A stretch of 64,000 bases of DNA from Spiroplasma poulsonii (GTDB taxonomy: Bacteria > Bacillota_I > Bacilli_A > Mycoplasmatales > Mycoplasmataceae): NCBI RefSeq assembly GCF_009866525.1, contig NZ_CM020866.1, forward strand, positions 1,664,932-1,728,931, written 5' to 3'. Both the position numbers and the translations under genes were made by a program. The notes below the pieces were generated by a model. It did not search any database and was not told where the DNA came from. It saw only the letters and a program-made list of their open reading frames with translations. Position 1 is the first letter of the stretch. Every line of letters begins with the position of its first letter. Below are positions 47,702 through 58,007 of the stretch, one piece after another.

Positions 47702-48497
47702 TATTATTTGATAAAGTTTCATCGTTAATATGCCCATTATTTTTGATGAAAGTAGCATCATTATCAATATAAATCTTTTCATCATTAGTTGTAATAACTG
47801 CTTGATCTGATTTATATGCTTGTTGTAATTCAACTGACATAATACCTCATTTTCTTAATAATGATGTTAATACTGTTTTAAGGGCCATTTCATCAAAACT
47901 AGCAATATAAAATGATTTATTTTTAGCATAAGTTTTAGAATATTTCATAAAATGATTTTCCATTTGCTCTTTTGTCATATATAAAGTTTTTTCAAAACCA
48001 TTAACCATTTTAAAATATGCTACATAACCTATAATTGATAATTTTTCTCGTTCATCTTCATTTTGATTTCAATTAAAAGCAGTACCTTTTAAACGATCAT
48101 AATTTATTAATTCATTTGCTCTAACATCTGATACTGACATATCTAAATATTGGCCACTTCTTTGGGCTAATTGAATATAACCTTTATAACCCATTTGAAA
48201 TTGGGCTTGATTAATTCATTCTTGGATTTCACGACCATTAATAATTCTTGTTATTTTTGTATTATATGGTACTACATAAGCATAACCGAATTGTTTTTCC
48301 ATTGGTAAATTTAATAAAACACCTTGATAACAAGCAGTCATAATTGTTTTTGGATCTGCTTTTTGTAATAATTCATTACTATTTGATATTGCAATTATAT
48401 TACTTTTAAATCTTGCAATTTCATTTTCATTAGAAAATTTACTTTTTATTCAATCAGTTACCTTATCTGTTCTTAAAAATTCTACAATATTTGTCAT
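47702..48497 (-). pseudogene. recT: Phage RecT, C-terminus cut off by IS copy 4
   Basis: The first 265 or so codons of the RecT single-strand annealing protein. IMTACYQGVLLNLPMEKQFG, AYVVPYN and FQMGYKGYIQLAQRSGQY are RecT family motifs. The sequence is nearly identical to the complete copy at 58949-59878 and stops at ..HINDETLSN where the IS begins, losing only about 45 acidic tail residues. The core domain survives, so partial function is possible. Confidence 0.88.
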
Positions 48498-48498
48498 G

Positions 48499-49200
48499 TT
48501 ATTTTTCTCCTTTATTTATTTTAAAATTAATACCTTTAACCCCAATTAAATTAATATCTTTATTACTATCTCATTGATCTTTAATTTCATTTTTAACAAT
48601 TTGTTCATCAACAGTTAAATAATTTTTAATAAGATTAATAAGTTCTAATTTATCAGCATTTTGTAAAAAATCATCATTAATACCAATAACCTCAATATCT
48701 TTAATTAATAATTTTTCTTTCCGAAAATTACTAGTAATAATTTTTAATTCTTGTTCTTGTTTTGCTATACTTTTAATTTCTAAAAATTGCTCTTTTTTAT
48801 GAGTTTCAATAATTTTATTTTGTTTTTGAAATTGAATATTAATGACACTATTTTTTAAAGAATCATGATTATTCTTAATATTATTTTCTAAATTTAAAAT
48901 ATCTTTTCTAATAAAATTTAATTCATCTTTAAAAGATTTTATTATTTCTAATGGTTCTCTAAAAATATAATCAATTTTTGAAACTACTAATTTTAAATCT
49001 TTTAGTGATTGTGATTTATATTCTCCATTTATTAATCAAGCTTGTTGTCGATATATAAATTCTGCTAATTCTTGTCCATTTTCATCAATTCACTTTTTAA
49101 TTGTTAATGCTTTTAAGCTTAATTCTTTAAAATTATTTCCTTTTAAATAAAACGGATAAGTAATATTTTTAACTTCATTATTTAATTTTAAATCTTCCAT
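48499..49200 (-). CDS. Phage DUF1351-like coiled-coil protein, copy A
   Basis: 233 residues, Lys/Glu-rich with a long central coiled coil (FRKDILNLENNIKNNHDSLK-like) and an N-terminal EVKNITYPF. Phage proteins of this size and make-up (DUF1351) often precede RecT and are thought to assist it; I infer the family from place and composition. It ends at the recT ribosome site. A near-identical copy is at 59880-60581. Confidence 0.6.
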
Positions 49201-49202
49201 AA

Positions 49203-49340
49203 TTAAATTTCCTCTAATTCCATTTCATTAATTAAATTATCAATATATTCATAAGCACTTTCTTCTGAATAACATTCATCTAATGCTAAATTAAATAAAT
49301 CTTCTTCTGTATAAACATAACCATTTTCATCTTTTCACAT
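49203..49340 (-). CDS. 45-residue acidic phage protein, copy A
   Basis: MWKDENGYVYTEEDLFNLAL.. ending MELEEI, with an AAGGAG site. Very acidic; identical to the copy at 60584-60721. Stop and start codons of the neighbours are only 2-3 bases away, so it is a coupled small gene of the early operon. Unknown function; an anti-restriction or regulatory mimic is possible but unsupported. Confidence 0.6.
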
Positions 49341-49342
49341 AA

Positions 49343-49531
49343 TTATTTATCTCCTTGTCATTTAATATTGCTATCTTCTAAATCAATAATAGTTGTTAAT
49401 CAATGATTTTCATTTTCAACATTAGCAGTAATCCTCGCTTCTTCTAATGTATAAAAAAAATCTGTTTTAAAAATAGTTGTTTTATCAAACAAATTATTAT
49501 ATTTCATTATTAATACGTATCTTTTATTCAT
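49343..49531 (-). CDS. 62-residue phage protein, copy A
   Basis: MNKRYVLIMKYNNLFDKTTI.., then a C-terminal half (TLEEARITANVENENHWLTT) shared with the copy at 60724-60897. The N-terminal third differs between copies while the C-terminal part is the same. It has a GGAGGAA-type site. Unknown function. Confidence 0.6.
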
Positions 49532-49544
49532 AATTTAATTCCTC

Positions 49545-49703
49545 CTAATTTTGTTTCCCTAATGCTCAATGTTCATCAGTCATATCTTAAAATGATACTG
49601 AATAACTTTTAAACATTAATTCTTGTAATTTGTTTTCTTGATTGCATTTTGAGCAATATCCTCAATATTTTTGTTTAAGACAAATTTTATTTAACTTTTT
49701 CAT
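49545..49703 (-). pseudogene. Small zinc-ribbon phage protein with in-frame TAA, copy A
   Basis: 53 codons with CLKQKYWGYCSKCNQ (three Cys, zinc-ribbon-like). Codon 39 is TAA (49587-49589) where the second copy (60910-61074) has GAA. The remainder (DMTDEHWALG) is still readable. Probably inactivated by one base change. Confidence 0.6.
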
Positions 49704-49735
49704 ATTTACCTCCTAAATTATTTTTCCTATTTTTT

Positions 49736-50221
49736 AACTCGCTGGCACTCACTACCAAGTGAAAGTGCCAAAGCGAGAATTAGTTATATAAGTATTGTAT
49801 TTATCTATTTTATTTACTACGCCATCCGCTTCGCTGTGGGTGAGCCGTGGCGGTATGTTGTTAGTTAAATAATCGACAGTTGTTTTTTGTTTTTGTAGCC
49901 AGAGAGTTTTCTCTCTCTTCACCCGCACCATTTCAGGTCAAAGCGTTCAGTTTTTAAAATAAATCTACTTGCACCTTGAAGAGCCTAATGCTGACTTTGT
50001 GGTTTTTAAACCGCTGTCACTTCTAAGAAGTAATATCTATCGCAAATTTATTTATAAAGTGACCATCTCTTTTGTTTATTGTGGTTCGATGTTGACCGCG
50101 CACTTATCACCACTATCGCTTGTTAAAGCGTCTATTATTTCCGGACTGATTACCGCTGTGCTAGACCGCCTCCTGTGGAATAAAAACACTTAGTTATTTA
50201 AAATAGCCGTTCCACTCTGCA
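49736..50221. ncRNA. Structured GC-richer non-coding element, copy A
   Basis: About 480 bases without a conserved reading frame, but with many stems. CTCGCTGGCACT pairs with AGTGCC..AGCGAG (49738-49776). TACGCCA pairs with TGGCGGTA (about 49819-49857). AGAGAG-TTTT-CTCTCT follows, and GTGGT (50081-50085) pairs with ACCAC (50109-50113). Base composition is clearly richer in GC than its surroundings. It is repeated at 61331-61821. The strand of a possible RNA is unknown; the early genes around it read minus. Confidence 0.55.
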
Positions 50222-50461
50222 TTAAGTTGTTTTATAAAATCAAAGTTTTAAAAAACCAGTTTTATAATCAAAGATAATTTTTGAATTTTCTAAACGTTTA
50301 TAAAACCACTCTTGGTTTTTATCTTTTGTATGATTTAATAAATTTTTATGTTTTTCACAAGTTCATAAAACTTTATTTGATAAAAATTCTTTGGTAATGA
50401 ATGATATTGATTTATAGCAATCAATAACATCACATATTTTTTGTTGTTTATTAATTTCCAT
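50222..50461 (-). CDS. 79-residue phage protein, copy A
   Basis: MEINKQQKICDVIDCYKSIS.., with Cys and His residues (CDVIDC.., WTCEKHKN) that may bind a metal, like HNH/zinc-finger fragments. The first gene of the minus-strand early operon, with a GAAGGAG site. About 75% like the copy at 61822-62058. Function unknown. Confidence 0.6.
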
Positions 50462-50704
50462 TACTTACTCCTTCTTTTATTAAGTTTTTTTATTTATTAA
50501 CAAACTAATTAACTGAAACAAAGAAAAGACAACACCTTAAATTAGGAGAAAAAACAGGTACACTTTGTAAAAATTTCTAAGATATTTATAAATGTGTAAA
50601 CAACTTAAAGAGGGTATCAGAAAGTTGTGTAAAAAGTTTCTATTTTAAGAATTTAAGATGCTGTCCTTTCTCTGAATCAATTAATAATTTTGGTTTTACA
50701 AATA
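50462..50704. other. Early-operon upstream region, copy A
   Basis: No gene. It is well conserved with 62059-62300. It holds a hairpin ACAACTT/AAGTTGT (about 50599-50627) and stretches such as GACAACACCTTAAATTAGGAG. Probably the promoter/operator of the early module, but I cannot fix the -35/-10. Confidence 0.4.
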
Positions 50705-50731
50705 AAAAAACCATTTTAGTAAATGGTTTAA
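50705..50731. terminator. Hairpin CCATTT-TAGT-AAATGG
   Basis: AAACCATTT/AAATGGTTT with A- and T-rich flanks; may end transcription in either direction. Copy B has a different hairpin at the same place. Confidence 0.6.
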
Positions 50732-51121
50732 TTTATTATTCTTATTCAATTTCCGAGTTTTTTTCCAAAACCCCAATATTTTTTATACGACCAAAAAGAT
50801 TTATATGAAAGCACTTATGAAGCTTATGGTGCTACTTTATTATTTTTATTACAAATAACATCTTTGTACAATAAAGTTGGTGATAAAATTAAAGAAACAT
50901 ATTTACAAGCATATTATACTAATGACTTAAAATTAAAAATTAGATTTTCAAAAGTATTATACTTAGAATTATCACTATCTTTTTTAAATCATAGTAGTAT
51001 GAAATTTTATAAATATTTTGGCAATGACAAGGATATTAAAATAGATGTTAATAATCCAATTGTTTTAGGTATTAGAAATAAAAATAATAACCCAGTTAAA
51101 ATCACAATTAAACCAAGATAA
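50732..51121 (+). pseudogene. 3' fragment of an unrecognised gene
   Basis: 130 open codons without an ATG until 50864 and no ribosome site. YDQKDLYESTYEAYGATLLF.. ..MKFYKYFGNDKDIKIDV.. ends at 51121. It has the look of the C-terminal part of a longer protein whose 5' end was lost at the early-module boundary. Family not recognised. Confidence 0.45.
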
Positions 51122-51123
51122 AC

Positions 51124-51152
51124 AAAAAAAATAGATTTAATTATCTATTTTT
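51124..51152. terminator. Bidirectional terminator
   Basis: AAATAGAT-TTAATT-ATCTATTTTT, between converging genes; its 3' side touches the lipoprotein stop. Confidence 0.75.
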
Positions 51153-51690
51153 ATTTAACTTTTATATTACCATTTTTATCAATATATAATTTAGGCAAAT
51201 TTTGTTCTTCACCATTTCAACAATAAACTGATTTAAAAACTGTTTCACTATTCGGTTGACTAAATTTTCAAGAAAATGAAGAATTTCATTGAACTGCTAT
51301 ATCTTTTGGAAATTTTACTTCTTTATTTTTAATTAAACCTTCTGTTTCCATAAGTAAAAATAATTTTTCTACACCATGTTCGTTAACAATTGTTCTTTTT
51401 CCATTTTCTTTTGATGTTTTTGTATCATTTTTAAAATCTGTAATTCTTCAATTTTCACTTGAATTACCACGCCATATAACATAATATCATTTATCATCAA
51501 CTTTATTAAATTGTTTTTCTTGAGGTGTTATTCATTCTAAAATACCATCTTTTGTTTTTATATTGTTTTGTTCTTTTAATTTTGTTAATTCTTGTGGTGT
51601 ATATTCTTGTGGTGTATTACAAGCAACTAAACTAGTTGTACTTGTGCCAATGCAAGTGATTGTTCCTAAAAGGCTTAATATTTTTTTCAT
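51151..51690 (-). CDS. Small lipoprotein of the repeated family
   Basis: 179 residues. Signal plus lipobox (TSLVAC, then NTPQEYTPQEL exactly as in the 4920 gene). YYVIWRGNSSENWRITDF and FKSVYCWNGEE are related to the blocks in 4920-5399 and 5414-7343; the middle differs. A GAGGA site supports ATG 51690. It follows the sarpin-like adhesin, just as the 4920 gene follows the toxin. Unknown surface function. Confidence 0.8.
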
Positions 51691-51706
51691 TTGATTATTT
51701 CCTCTT

Positions 51707-52714
51707 TTATTCTCAATTAAGTGAATCTATTGAAACAGTATAGTTAACATTTACATTATTAGTATAAACATTTTCATCAGCGGAAGTGATTTTTGCACTA
51801 CTATTAGTAATATTCTCAACGTTAATTTTTGTAATATCTAAGTCGGTATACATTTCTTTTAGTTTATTTTTAATTTGTTCTTTTGTTGGATTAGATAAAT
51901 TTTCAGTTTTAAATTCACCTAAATTATTATTTTTAATAATTTTATTTAAATTAATATTAGATATAAATTTAACTATAACTTCACCACTTAAAATATCTTG
52001 TCTTTTATAACTTATTTTTGCATTTGTAGGAGTTATATCGCTAACTTCAAAATAATTTATATTATTTTCTAAACTTTTATTTAATTCTTTTAATTTATTT
52101 TTAATTTCTTGTTCTGTTGGTAAATTTAAACCATTATTTCTAATTGAACCTAATTCAATCACTGTAATAACTGATTTTAATGGTCTAGAATAATTAACAT
52201 CTATTTCACCAGTATAAATACTTGTATCGGTTGATTTAATTGTGGACCTATTTATAGAAAAACCTTTAAGATCAACTTTTGAAATATCTAATTGTGGATT
52301 AAAATGTTTTAATAAGTCTTTAATTATTTGTATTTCATTATAGCCATGTTTTGTAAAATCTATTTCTCCTAAATGAGTAATTTTAATAACGTCGTTTATT
52401 GGTACAGATTTATCAACTGTAAAAGTAAGTGTTGTTTCTCCAGAAAATCCATCTATAGTAATATTTACAGAAGTACTAGTAATATTTTTGACTTTAATTT
52501 GTTCAGCCGCTATGTGTGGATATTTATTAATTAATTTATCTTTGATTTGTTGTTCTGTTGGTTTGTCATCTCCATTAGTTTTAAAAATAGGACTTTGTGT
52601 TTGTCTTTTTACTCTTATACTTTGTTTTTTTTGATAAGGGCTGGCGGCAATTGTTGTTGGTACTGCACTTCCACTAATTGCTAATACACTTAATAAACTT
52701 AGTAATTTTTTCAT
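51707..52714 (-). CDS. Secreted sarpin-repeat adhesin-like protein
   Basis: 335 residues; the last codons after a TGA (..SLNWE) require code 4. The signal peptide MKKLLSLLSVLAISGSAVP is nearly the same as that of the toxin at 2813. Three to four repeats of about 80 residues follow. Each has a (P)TxEQIKxKL helix, a VxNIT-x-S/N-AKI strand and a YTNNVNVNYT-like strand, the pattern of sarpin repeats in S. citri adhesion-related proteins (ScARP/SARP1). There is no C-terminal membrane anchor. Probably insect-cell adhesion or a secreted factor. Leader and promoter DNA are homologous to the toxin gene. Confidence 0.7.
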
Positions 52715-53147
52715 TACTTGTATTTCTCCTTTTCTTATCTTGAAACTTTTTATCAAGATCTTATTGACATCATATATATACAAGGGTAAATTAACTAATA
52801 AAAAAAGTGCTAGTAATAAGGACTTTTGTTGATATTTTGATAAATAATTATTCATAGAAAAGATTACTACAAATATTTTACAAGAAGGATAAGTAATTTA
52901 TTTAATAAATTACTTAGATGAATTATATACTTTTATTACTTGTTTTAAGGGCTATATTAGCAATAAAATATATTAAGTTTAGATTTGTATATACAAAACA
53001 TATTGTATTGGTAAAATAGTATAATATTATTACTTTAGTTAAATAAAAAAGAGAATGACCACACATCATTCTTGCTTTATATTATATATCAATAAATAAT
53101 TATTTCAATTTTATTATAACACTTTTTATTATTTGTTTAGTATTTTT
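52715..53147. other. Upstream region of adhesin and phage late genes
   Basis: No long gene. Next to the adhesin start the DNA matches the toxin leader (GATCTTGATAAAAAGTTTCAAGAT) with a shorter AT run. A hairpin AGAATGA-CCACACA-TCATTCT lies at about 53051-53071. The first copy of a 30-base repeat is at 52991-53020. Confidence 0.45.
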
Positions 53148-53190
53148 ATACAAAATATATTGCATTTGTAAACTATTGGGATACAATTAA
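53148..53190 (+). promoter_or_regulatory. Candidate phage late promoter within a 30-bp direct repeat
   Basis: TTGCAT (53160-53165), 16 bases, TACAAT (53182-53187). The segment ATACAAAATATATTGCATTTG.. repeats one at 52991-53020 (about 25 of 30 bases), which may be an operator or a second promoter. Confidence 0.45.
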
Positions 53191-53274
53191 AGTACGTTTT
53201 AATCTTTTTATATTAAAAAAGAGTTTATGCTGACTTGTTAATCGGACAAGAATAAAAAAAGAGAGGTTTATAAA

Positions 53275-53736
53275 ATGGCACTTACAAAAGAACAATTAAT
53301 AGAACAAGGTTTAAGTGAAGAGAATACTGAAAATATCTTAAATCAGTTTAATAATGAAGCAAAGCAAATTAGAGAAAGTGTGCAAAAACGCGAAGATGTT
53401 ATATCCAAAGAAGACTTTATTAAATTATCTAATGAATTAGATGAATTAAAAGCTTTTAAAGATGTTCCATATACTAAAATTGAAGATATTAAAACTAATT
53501 TAGATAAAGTTAATGGTAATTCTTTAAGTGAAAGAATGCAAACTTTAAAAGAATTAAAACCTGATTTGTTTGTTGAAGAACAACAATCAGTTTCACCAAC
53601 TAATTTTATTAAAGATATGATTGAAAAATCAGTTAAAAATAAAAATGATGAAATTGAAACTATTAAAGAAAAAGGAGCATATACTCCTGATGAAATTAAA
53701 AAATTAACTGATTATACACTTAAAAACCTTAGATAA
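53275..53736 (+). CDS. Phage scaffold-like protein
   Basis: 153 residues, acidic, almost entirely helical and coiled coil (LTKEQLIEQGLSEENTENIL, EIETIKEKGAYTPDEIKKL), with an AGAGAGG site. Composition, size and position directly upstream of the putative capsid gene are typical of scaffolding proteins that shape the prohead. Family not identified by motif. Confidence 0.65.
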   Translation: MALTKEQLIEQGLSEENTENILNQFNNEAKQIRESVQKREDVISKEDFIKLSNELDELKAFKDVPYTKIEDIKTNLDKVNGNSLSERMQTLKELKPDLFVEEQQSVSPTNFIKDMIEKSVKNKNDEIETIKEKGAYTPDEIKKLTDYTLKNLR

Positions 53737-53751
53737 TAAGGAGTGAAAATT

Positions 53752-55116
53752 ATGGCAACAATTAATTTGCCACAAGTACCTTTTACATTAGAAGGTAATA
53801 CAACAGATCAAAAAGCATATGTTGATATGGTTAATGCTTTATTGCGTGGACCTTTATATAATGAATATGCAAGTATTATGCAGTATGCTACTGCAACCGC
53901 AGAACAAGTTGCTTGATTACCTAATGCAGGACAAGCACTATATAATTTAACTCATCGTGTGGTATGACAAGATGATTATTCATTACCAAATGGTGGAACA
54001 ACTCAAACAATGGGATTAACAAGAATTCCAGTTCCGATTGATAAGAGATTTAATTTAAAATTAATGAATGAGGCTTTTGACTTAGCATTAATAGAACAAA
54101 ATATTAAAAATGGTGTTATTGCTGATGCTATTTCTAGTGTTGTACAAAATAAATTTGTTAATTTAGAATGTGAATTAATTCAGGCTATTTATGATTATTG
54201 TTTAGCAGATGGTCAATATGAAGTAATTCCATTTCGTAGTTATACAGCAGAAAATGCTGATGATGCAAATAAGGCATTCTTTACATTAAATGAAACTTTG
54301 ATTGAATTAACTAATCAAATTAGTAATTTATATTTTAGATTGCCAACAGATAAAATGTTTATGGTTTTAGGTCGTAGAGCCTATTTAGGATTAACACCTG
54401 CGTATTTAAAAGTAATTGGTTCACAAGCCCAATTAAAAGCAATGGTTAATGGTGAATTATATGAAAATACTGCAATGGGTATTCCTGTATCTAAAAGTTT
54501 TCATTTATAAAAAACATATACAAAAGGACAAGTTAACCGTGATAAAGGTTATAATTTTACTAATGTAAATGGTTTAATTATTAATAAACAAGTATGAGCA
54601 TATCCAATTAATATGGATACTATTCAACAAGTTTTAGATAATGATACTGCTAACCCTAAATGAATTGGTAAAGTACAATATGCAACACCAACTATTTTAT
54701 ATCCCAAAACATGTAAAATTATTTTAGAAAAAGTACCTACACAAGCAGAAATTAATACTGCTAAAAGTAATCTTAATAAAAAATTTAGAGTTCCTGTTGA
54801 TTATGTAATTCCATCATCAAATAAAATTGATATTAGTGGGATTAATAAATTAGATAAATCAACTATTCATGTTGACGATCCAACTCAAACAACAGCCGAA
54901 CAATTAAAACCACAATTTAAAGCTGTCGTTTTAAAAGCAATTAAAGCCATAGATAGTTCTTTAACTGAGAATGATTATGATTACTTTATTGAAGCTAAGG
55001 GTGAAGATTGACCAATAGATATTACAAATGATAAAACTGTTGAAGTTCAAATTGAGGGTAAAAACAATGCTACTGGTCAAACAAATCCAATTGATGTAGT
55101 AATTAAAAATTCTTAA
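53752..55116 (+). pseudogene. Putative phage major capsid protein with in-frame TAA
   Basis: A 455-codon frame with several TGA (Trp) codons and one TAA (54508-54510, codon 253) in ..SKSFHL*KTYTKGQ... Both sides are protein-like and in the same frame, including IPVPIDKRFNLKLMNEAF.., LPTDKMFMVLGRRAYLG and a C-terminal Thr/Asp-rich Ig-like part (..DDPTQTTAEQLKP..). It follows the scaffold gene by 15 bases with a good site, hence the capsid call. With the stop, only a 252-residue product would be made, so the prophage is probably defective unless the TAA is read through or an error. Confidence 0.6.
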
Positions 55117-55122
55117 TAAACA

Positions 55123-56061
55123 ATGAACTTACTAATTTTACGAGTTTTAACTTTATTAGTATCTAATTTAGAAAATAAACCTTTAATAAGTAAATTTGTA
55201 AATTTAATTAATAGAGTTAATCAAGTTCAAAATAAAGTATTAAAACCAATTAATTATATTACTGATAAATATAATAAAATTACAAGTAAAGTTGAAGATA
55301 TTTATCAGTGATTAAATCCATTTACTTATTTAGATTTAATTAAAAAAGGTCATAAAAAAGAAATACAACAAATATTAAGTCAATTAGAAAAAGATAATAA
55401 TATTAAAAATAGAGAACAATTTAAAAATGAAAATTATCTAAATACTAATTGACAACCTTTAAATAGTAGTTGACTTGATAGTGGTATGTTTAATATTACA
55501 AATAAGTTAACTTTAACAGGTAATTTAACTATTTTAATATATACAAAAACAGCAAAACATCCTAAGTTTTATGGACCTTATGTTTATCCTAGTGTTCCAG
55601 TTGAAATATGAAAATTATTAAGTAATGCCGTTTCTAATGCGGGTACTTTATTTTGACGTTATTGATTAAGAAAATGATTACCTAGTCATTTAAGAAATTA
55701 TATTAAAAAAAGACTGCCAAGAGGATTAAAAGAAAAATATCCCAAAGGAACTACTAAATTAACATTACCAACAGTTCAAAAATTACAACAAATTAAAAAG
55801 TTTATTAATAATTTAAAGATTGGCCATTTTAATTTTAATTTTGCTGGTGAAATTAATAATAAAAAATGGTATCGAGAACGAAAAAGTGATGTTAAAAATA
55901 TTAAGAATTTATATAAATCACCAGTTAAAAATATGTTTTACAAAACTAATCAAACTATCAAAACAATTAAGAAAACAAAAACAAGAGTTAATAGTTATAA
56001 GCCAAGTAATTTAAAAAATAAATATCGTAATCAATTAAGAGGTGTTTTATATGGAAAATAA
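55123..56061 (+). CDS. Phage structural protein with KTSC-like segment
   Basis: 312 residues, very basic at the C-terminus (TIKTIKKTKTRVNSYKPSN). The middle part FYGPYVYPSVPVEIWKLLSN followed by AVSNAGTLFW recalls the KTSC fold (Y.Y..VP..VW..L..A.S.G..F). The N-terminus is helical. It lies between the capsid and a tail-fibre-like gene, so it may be a connector, internal or DNA-binding virion protein. ATG 55123 has no strong ribosome site and follows the capsid stop by 6 bases. Confidence 0.5.
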
Positions 56062-57253
56062 TTTAAGTAATTTGTTATTTATAACAGTTGAAGATGTGAA
56101 AGAAAGTAAACTTTGACAACCTATTAATGATAGAAAGCAATCTGCTTGTAATGATAACTTAATTTATAATGCTATTTTAAAAACTAGTTTATGAATGGAT
56201 AGATTATCAGGTGGGACAATTTCAGATAAAATTAATAAAAAAGATTTGTTTCCTTGAGTAAAAAAAGATAATACTGGTTTAATTGAATATGATAAATGAT
56301 TAAGTTATATTCAATCGGCTTGTTTATTAGCAGTTATAAATTGATATTTACCAAAAGGAGTTAATGATTTAACTGGTAGTGCTTCATTTTCACAAGGTGG
56401 TGTAGCATATTCACAAACTAATGACCCAGAAGCAAATGAAAATATTACTCGTGATGTTAAAAATGCTTTAAAATTAGCGGGTGAAATAATTGATATTATA
56501 TCTAGTAAAACGGTATCTAGACCGTATAATTATCATTTAGGAAACTATTCTCATCCATGAGAAGAAGAATATAAATATATTACTAAAAAAACATTTTATC
56601 CAACATTATTATTTTGATTAAAAGAGCGATTGCAAACAGATGGTTCAATAAATATTACTTATCCAATTATTAATGATTTTTCTAAAATTGATTATAATGA
56701 ATATATTAAATTAATAGTTCCATTTGATAATAACACGATTTATTATGAAGATAATGTCTGAAAAGCAAAACAAAGTGGTGATATTCCATCATATGGTATT
56801 AAAGATAGTGATTTAAATAAAGATTATATTGATAAGCAAGATGATAAATATATTGTAAAAACATCACAAGATATTATTCTTAAACAAGATAAATTAGTAA
56901 GTGGGGAAAATATTAAAACTATTAATGGTAATTCATTATTAGGTAATGGTGATATTTCTATTAGTGTTGGTAATGATTGAGAATTTGTAGATACTAGTGA
57001 TTTTAAACCAGCAACTGAATATCAAATTAAAGATTTTGATAGTTCTAAATTTAAATATAAAATATGATGTCAATTTTCAATTTTACCATATATGTTTGTA
57101 GAAACTTTTAAAGATTTTGATATTGGTTGTGGAATTGTTGTATCATATAGTAAAGGTGTTTCAGGTTGGTATATTGACACAAATGGTCTTATTAGTTCTT
57201 ATGATAATGTAAATATAGGTAATTTAAAAATTGAAAGAAAATTGGTGAGTTAA
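56051..57253 (+). CDS. Phage tail/fibre-like protein
   Basis: 400 residues, many TGA codons. The N-terminal 230 residues are rich in Trp/Asp (head-tail adaptor or tail base?). About residues 275-310 read LVSGENIKTINGNSLLGNGD, the motif found at the start of fibre domains in many phages. The C-terminal 100 residues form a possible beta receptor-binding domain. The start overlaps the upstream gene by 11 bases. Confidence 0.65.
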
Positions 57254-57255
57254 TT

Positions 57256-57888
57256 ATGAAGCAAGATAAAACAACTTGATTAAAGGGGGCGTTACCTTGA
57301 AATTGATTTAAAAAAGACCCTATTCCAACTTATAATTGAACTCATAAAGATATTAGAGAATGAGAAAGAAAATATAAAATTCGTAGTTGAGTAGTTAGTT
57401 TTTATACATTGATATTTTTAGCATTAAATTGTTGGTTAGAATATGGAATGATTAATGCAATTAAAGATGATATTAATTGATATAATTATGGTCAATATTG
57501 AGGTAATGGCATTGCTATTTTATTAACACCTTTATTTACGCATGGAATTCAGGGCATATTTGTTGCTAGTAGTAAACCAAAAGTAGATATGAAAATTGAT
57601 ATACCAAGATTAAAAATATCTAAAATGGGATTAGTATTTACAATATTACCTTTAATTACTTTAATAATTTCTTTAATTATCATTTGAATTGATAAATCAA
57701 AATGAAAAAAAGACCATTTAAGACATTGTTTAGATTGTCGGATTAATCCGCGTGTTATTCAACCAAGATTAGCAAAACAATGAAATAATTTAGATGGCAT
57801 AACAGAAGAAATATTTAAAAATATACAAAATGAAAATATTAAAAAACAAAAACAAGAAGAAAATAACAAAGAATTAAATTTAAAATAG
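57256..57888 (+). CDS. Phage-encoded membrane protein
   Basis: 210 residues. Three or four hydrophobic segments (VSFYTLIFLALNCWLEYG, GNGIAILLTPLFTHGIQGIF, MGLVFTILPLITLIISLIII) and basic Trp-rich ends. It might be an adsorption or injection protein or a superinfection factor; no family recognised. It starts right after the fibre-like gene stop. Confidence 0.6.
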
Positions 57889-58007
57889 ACTATATATAGG
57901 GGCGGTTGATATTTTTGGGTGGTTATATAGTTTAATTTATAAATTATTTTGTTCTGAAAGGATAGATGGCCACTGTTTGAGTAAGAATAAGAAAGGAATT
58001 AAATAAA
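57889..58007 (+). other. Gap with ACTATATA hairpin and G-rich loop
   Basis: ACTATATA (57888 on) pairs with TATATAGT (near 57931) and encloses a loop with GGGGCGG and GGGTGG. An in-frame ATG at 57966 could extend the next gene by 14 codons. Confidence 0.4.

Noticed and set aside
50050..50115. tRNA-like T-arm (GGTTCGATG) in the structured element
   Set aside because: No acceptor or anticodon stem can be formed around it, and copy B changes the loop; the paired partner is the distant ACCAC.
49969..50193. 74-codon plus-strand frame in the structured element
   Set aside because: Copy B has a one-base insertion (CTTCTTAAGAAG) and other changes that break this frame, while stems are kept.
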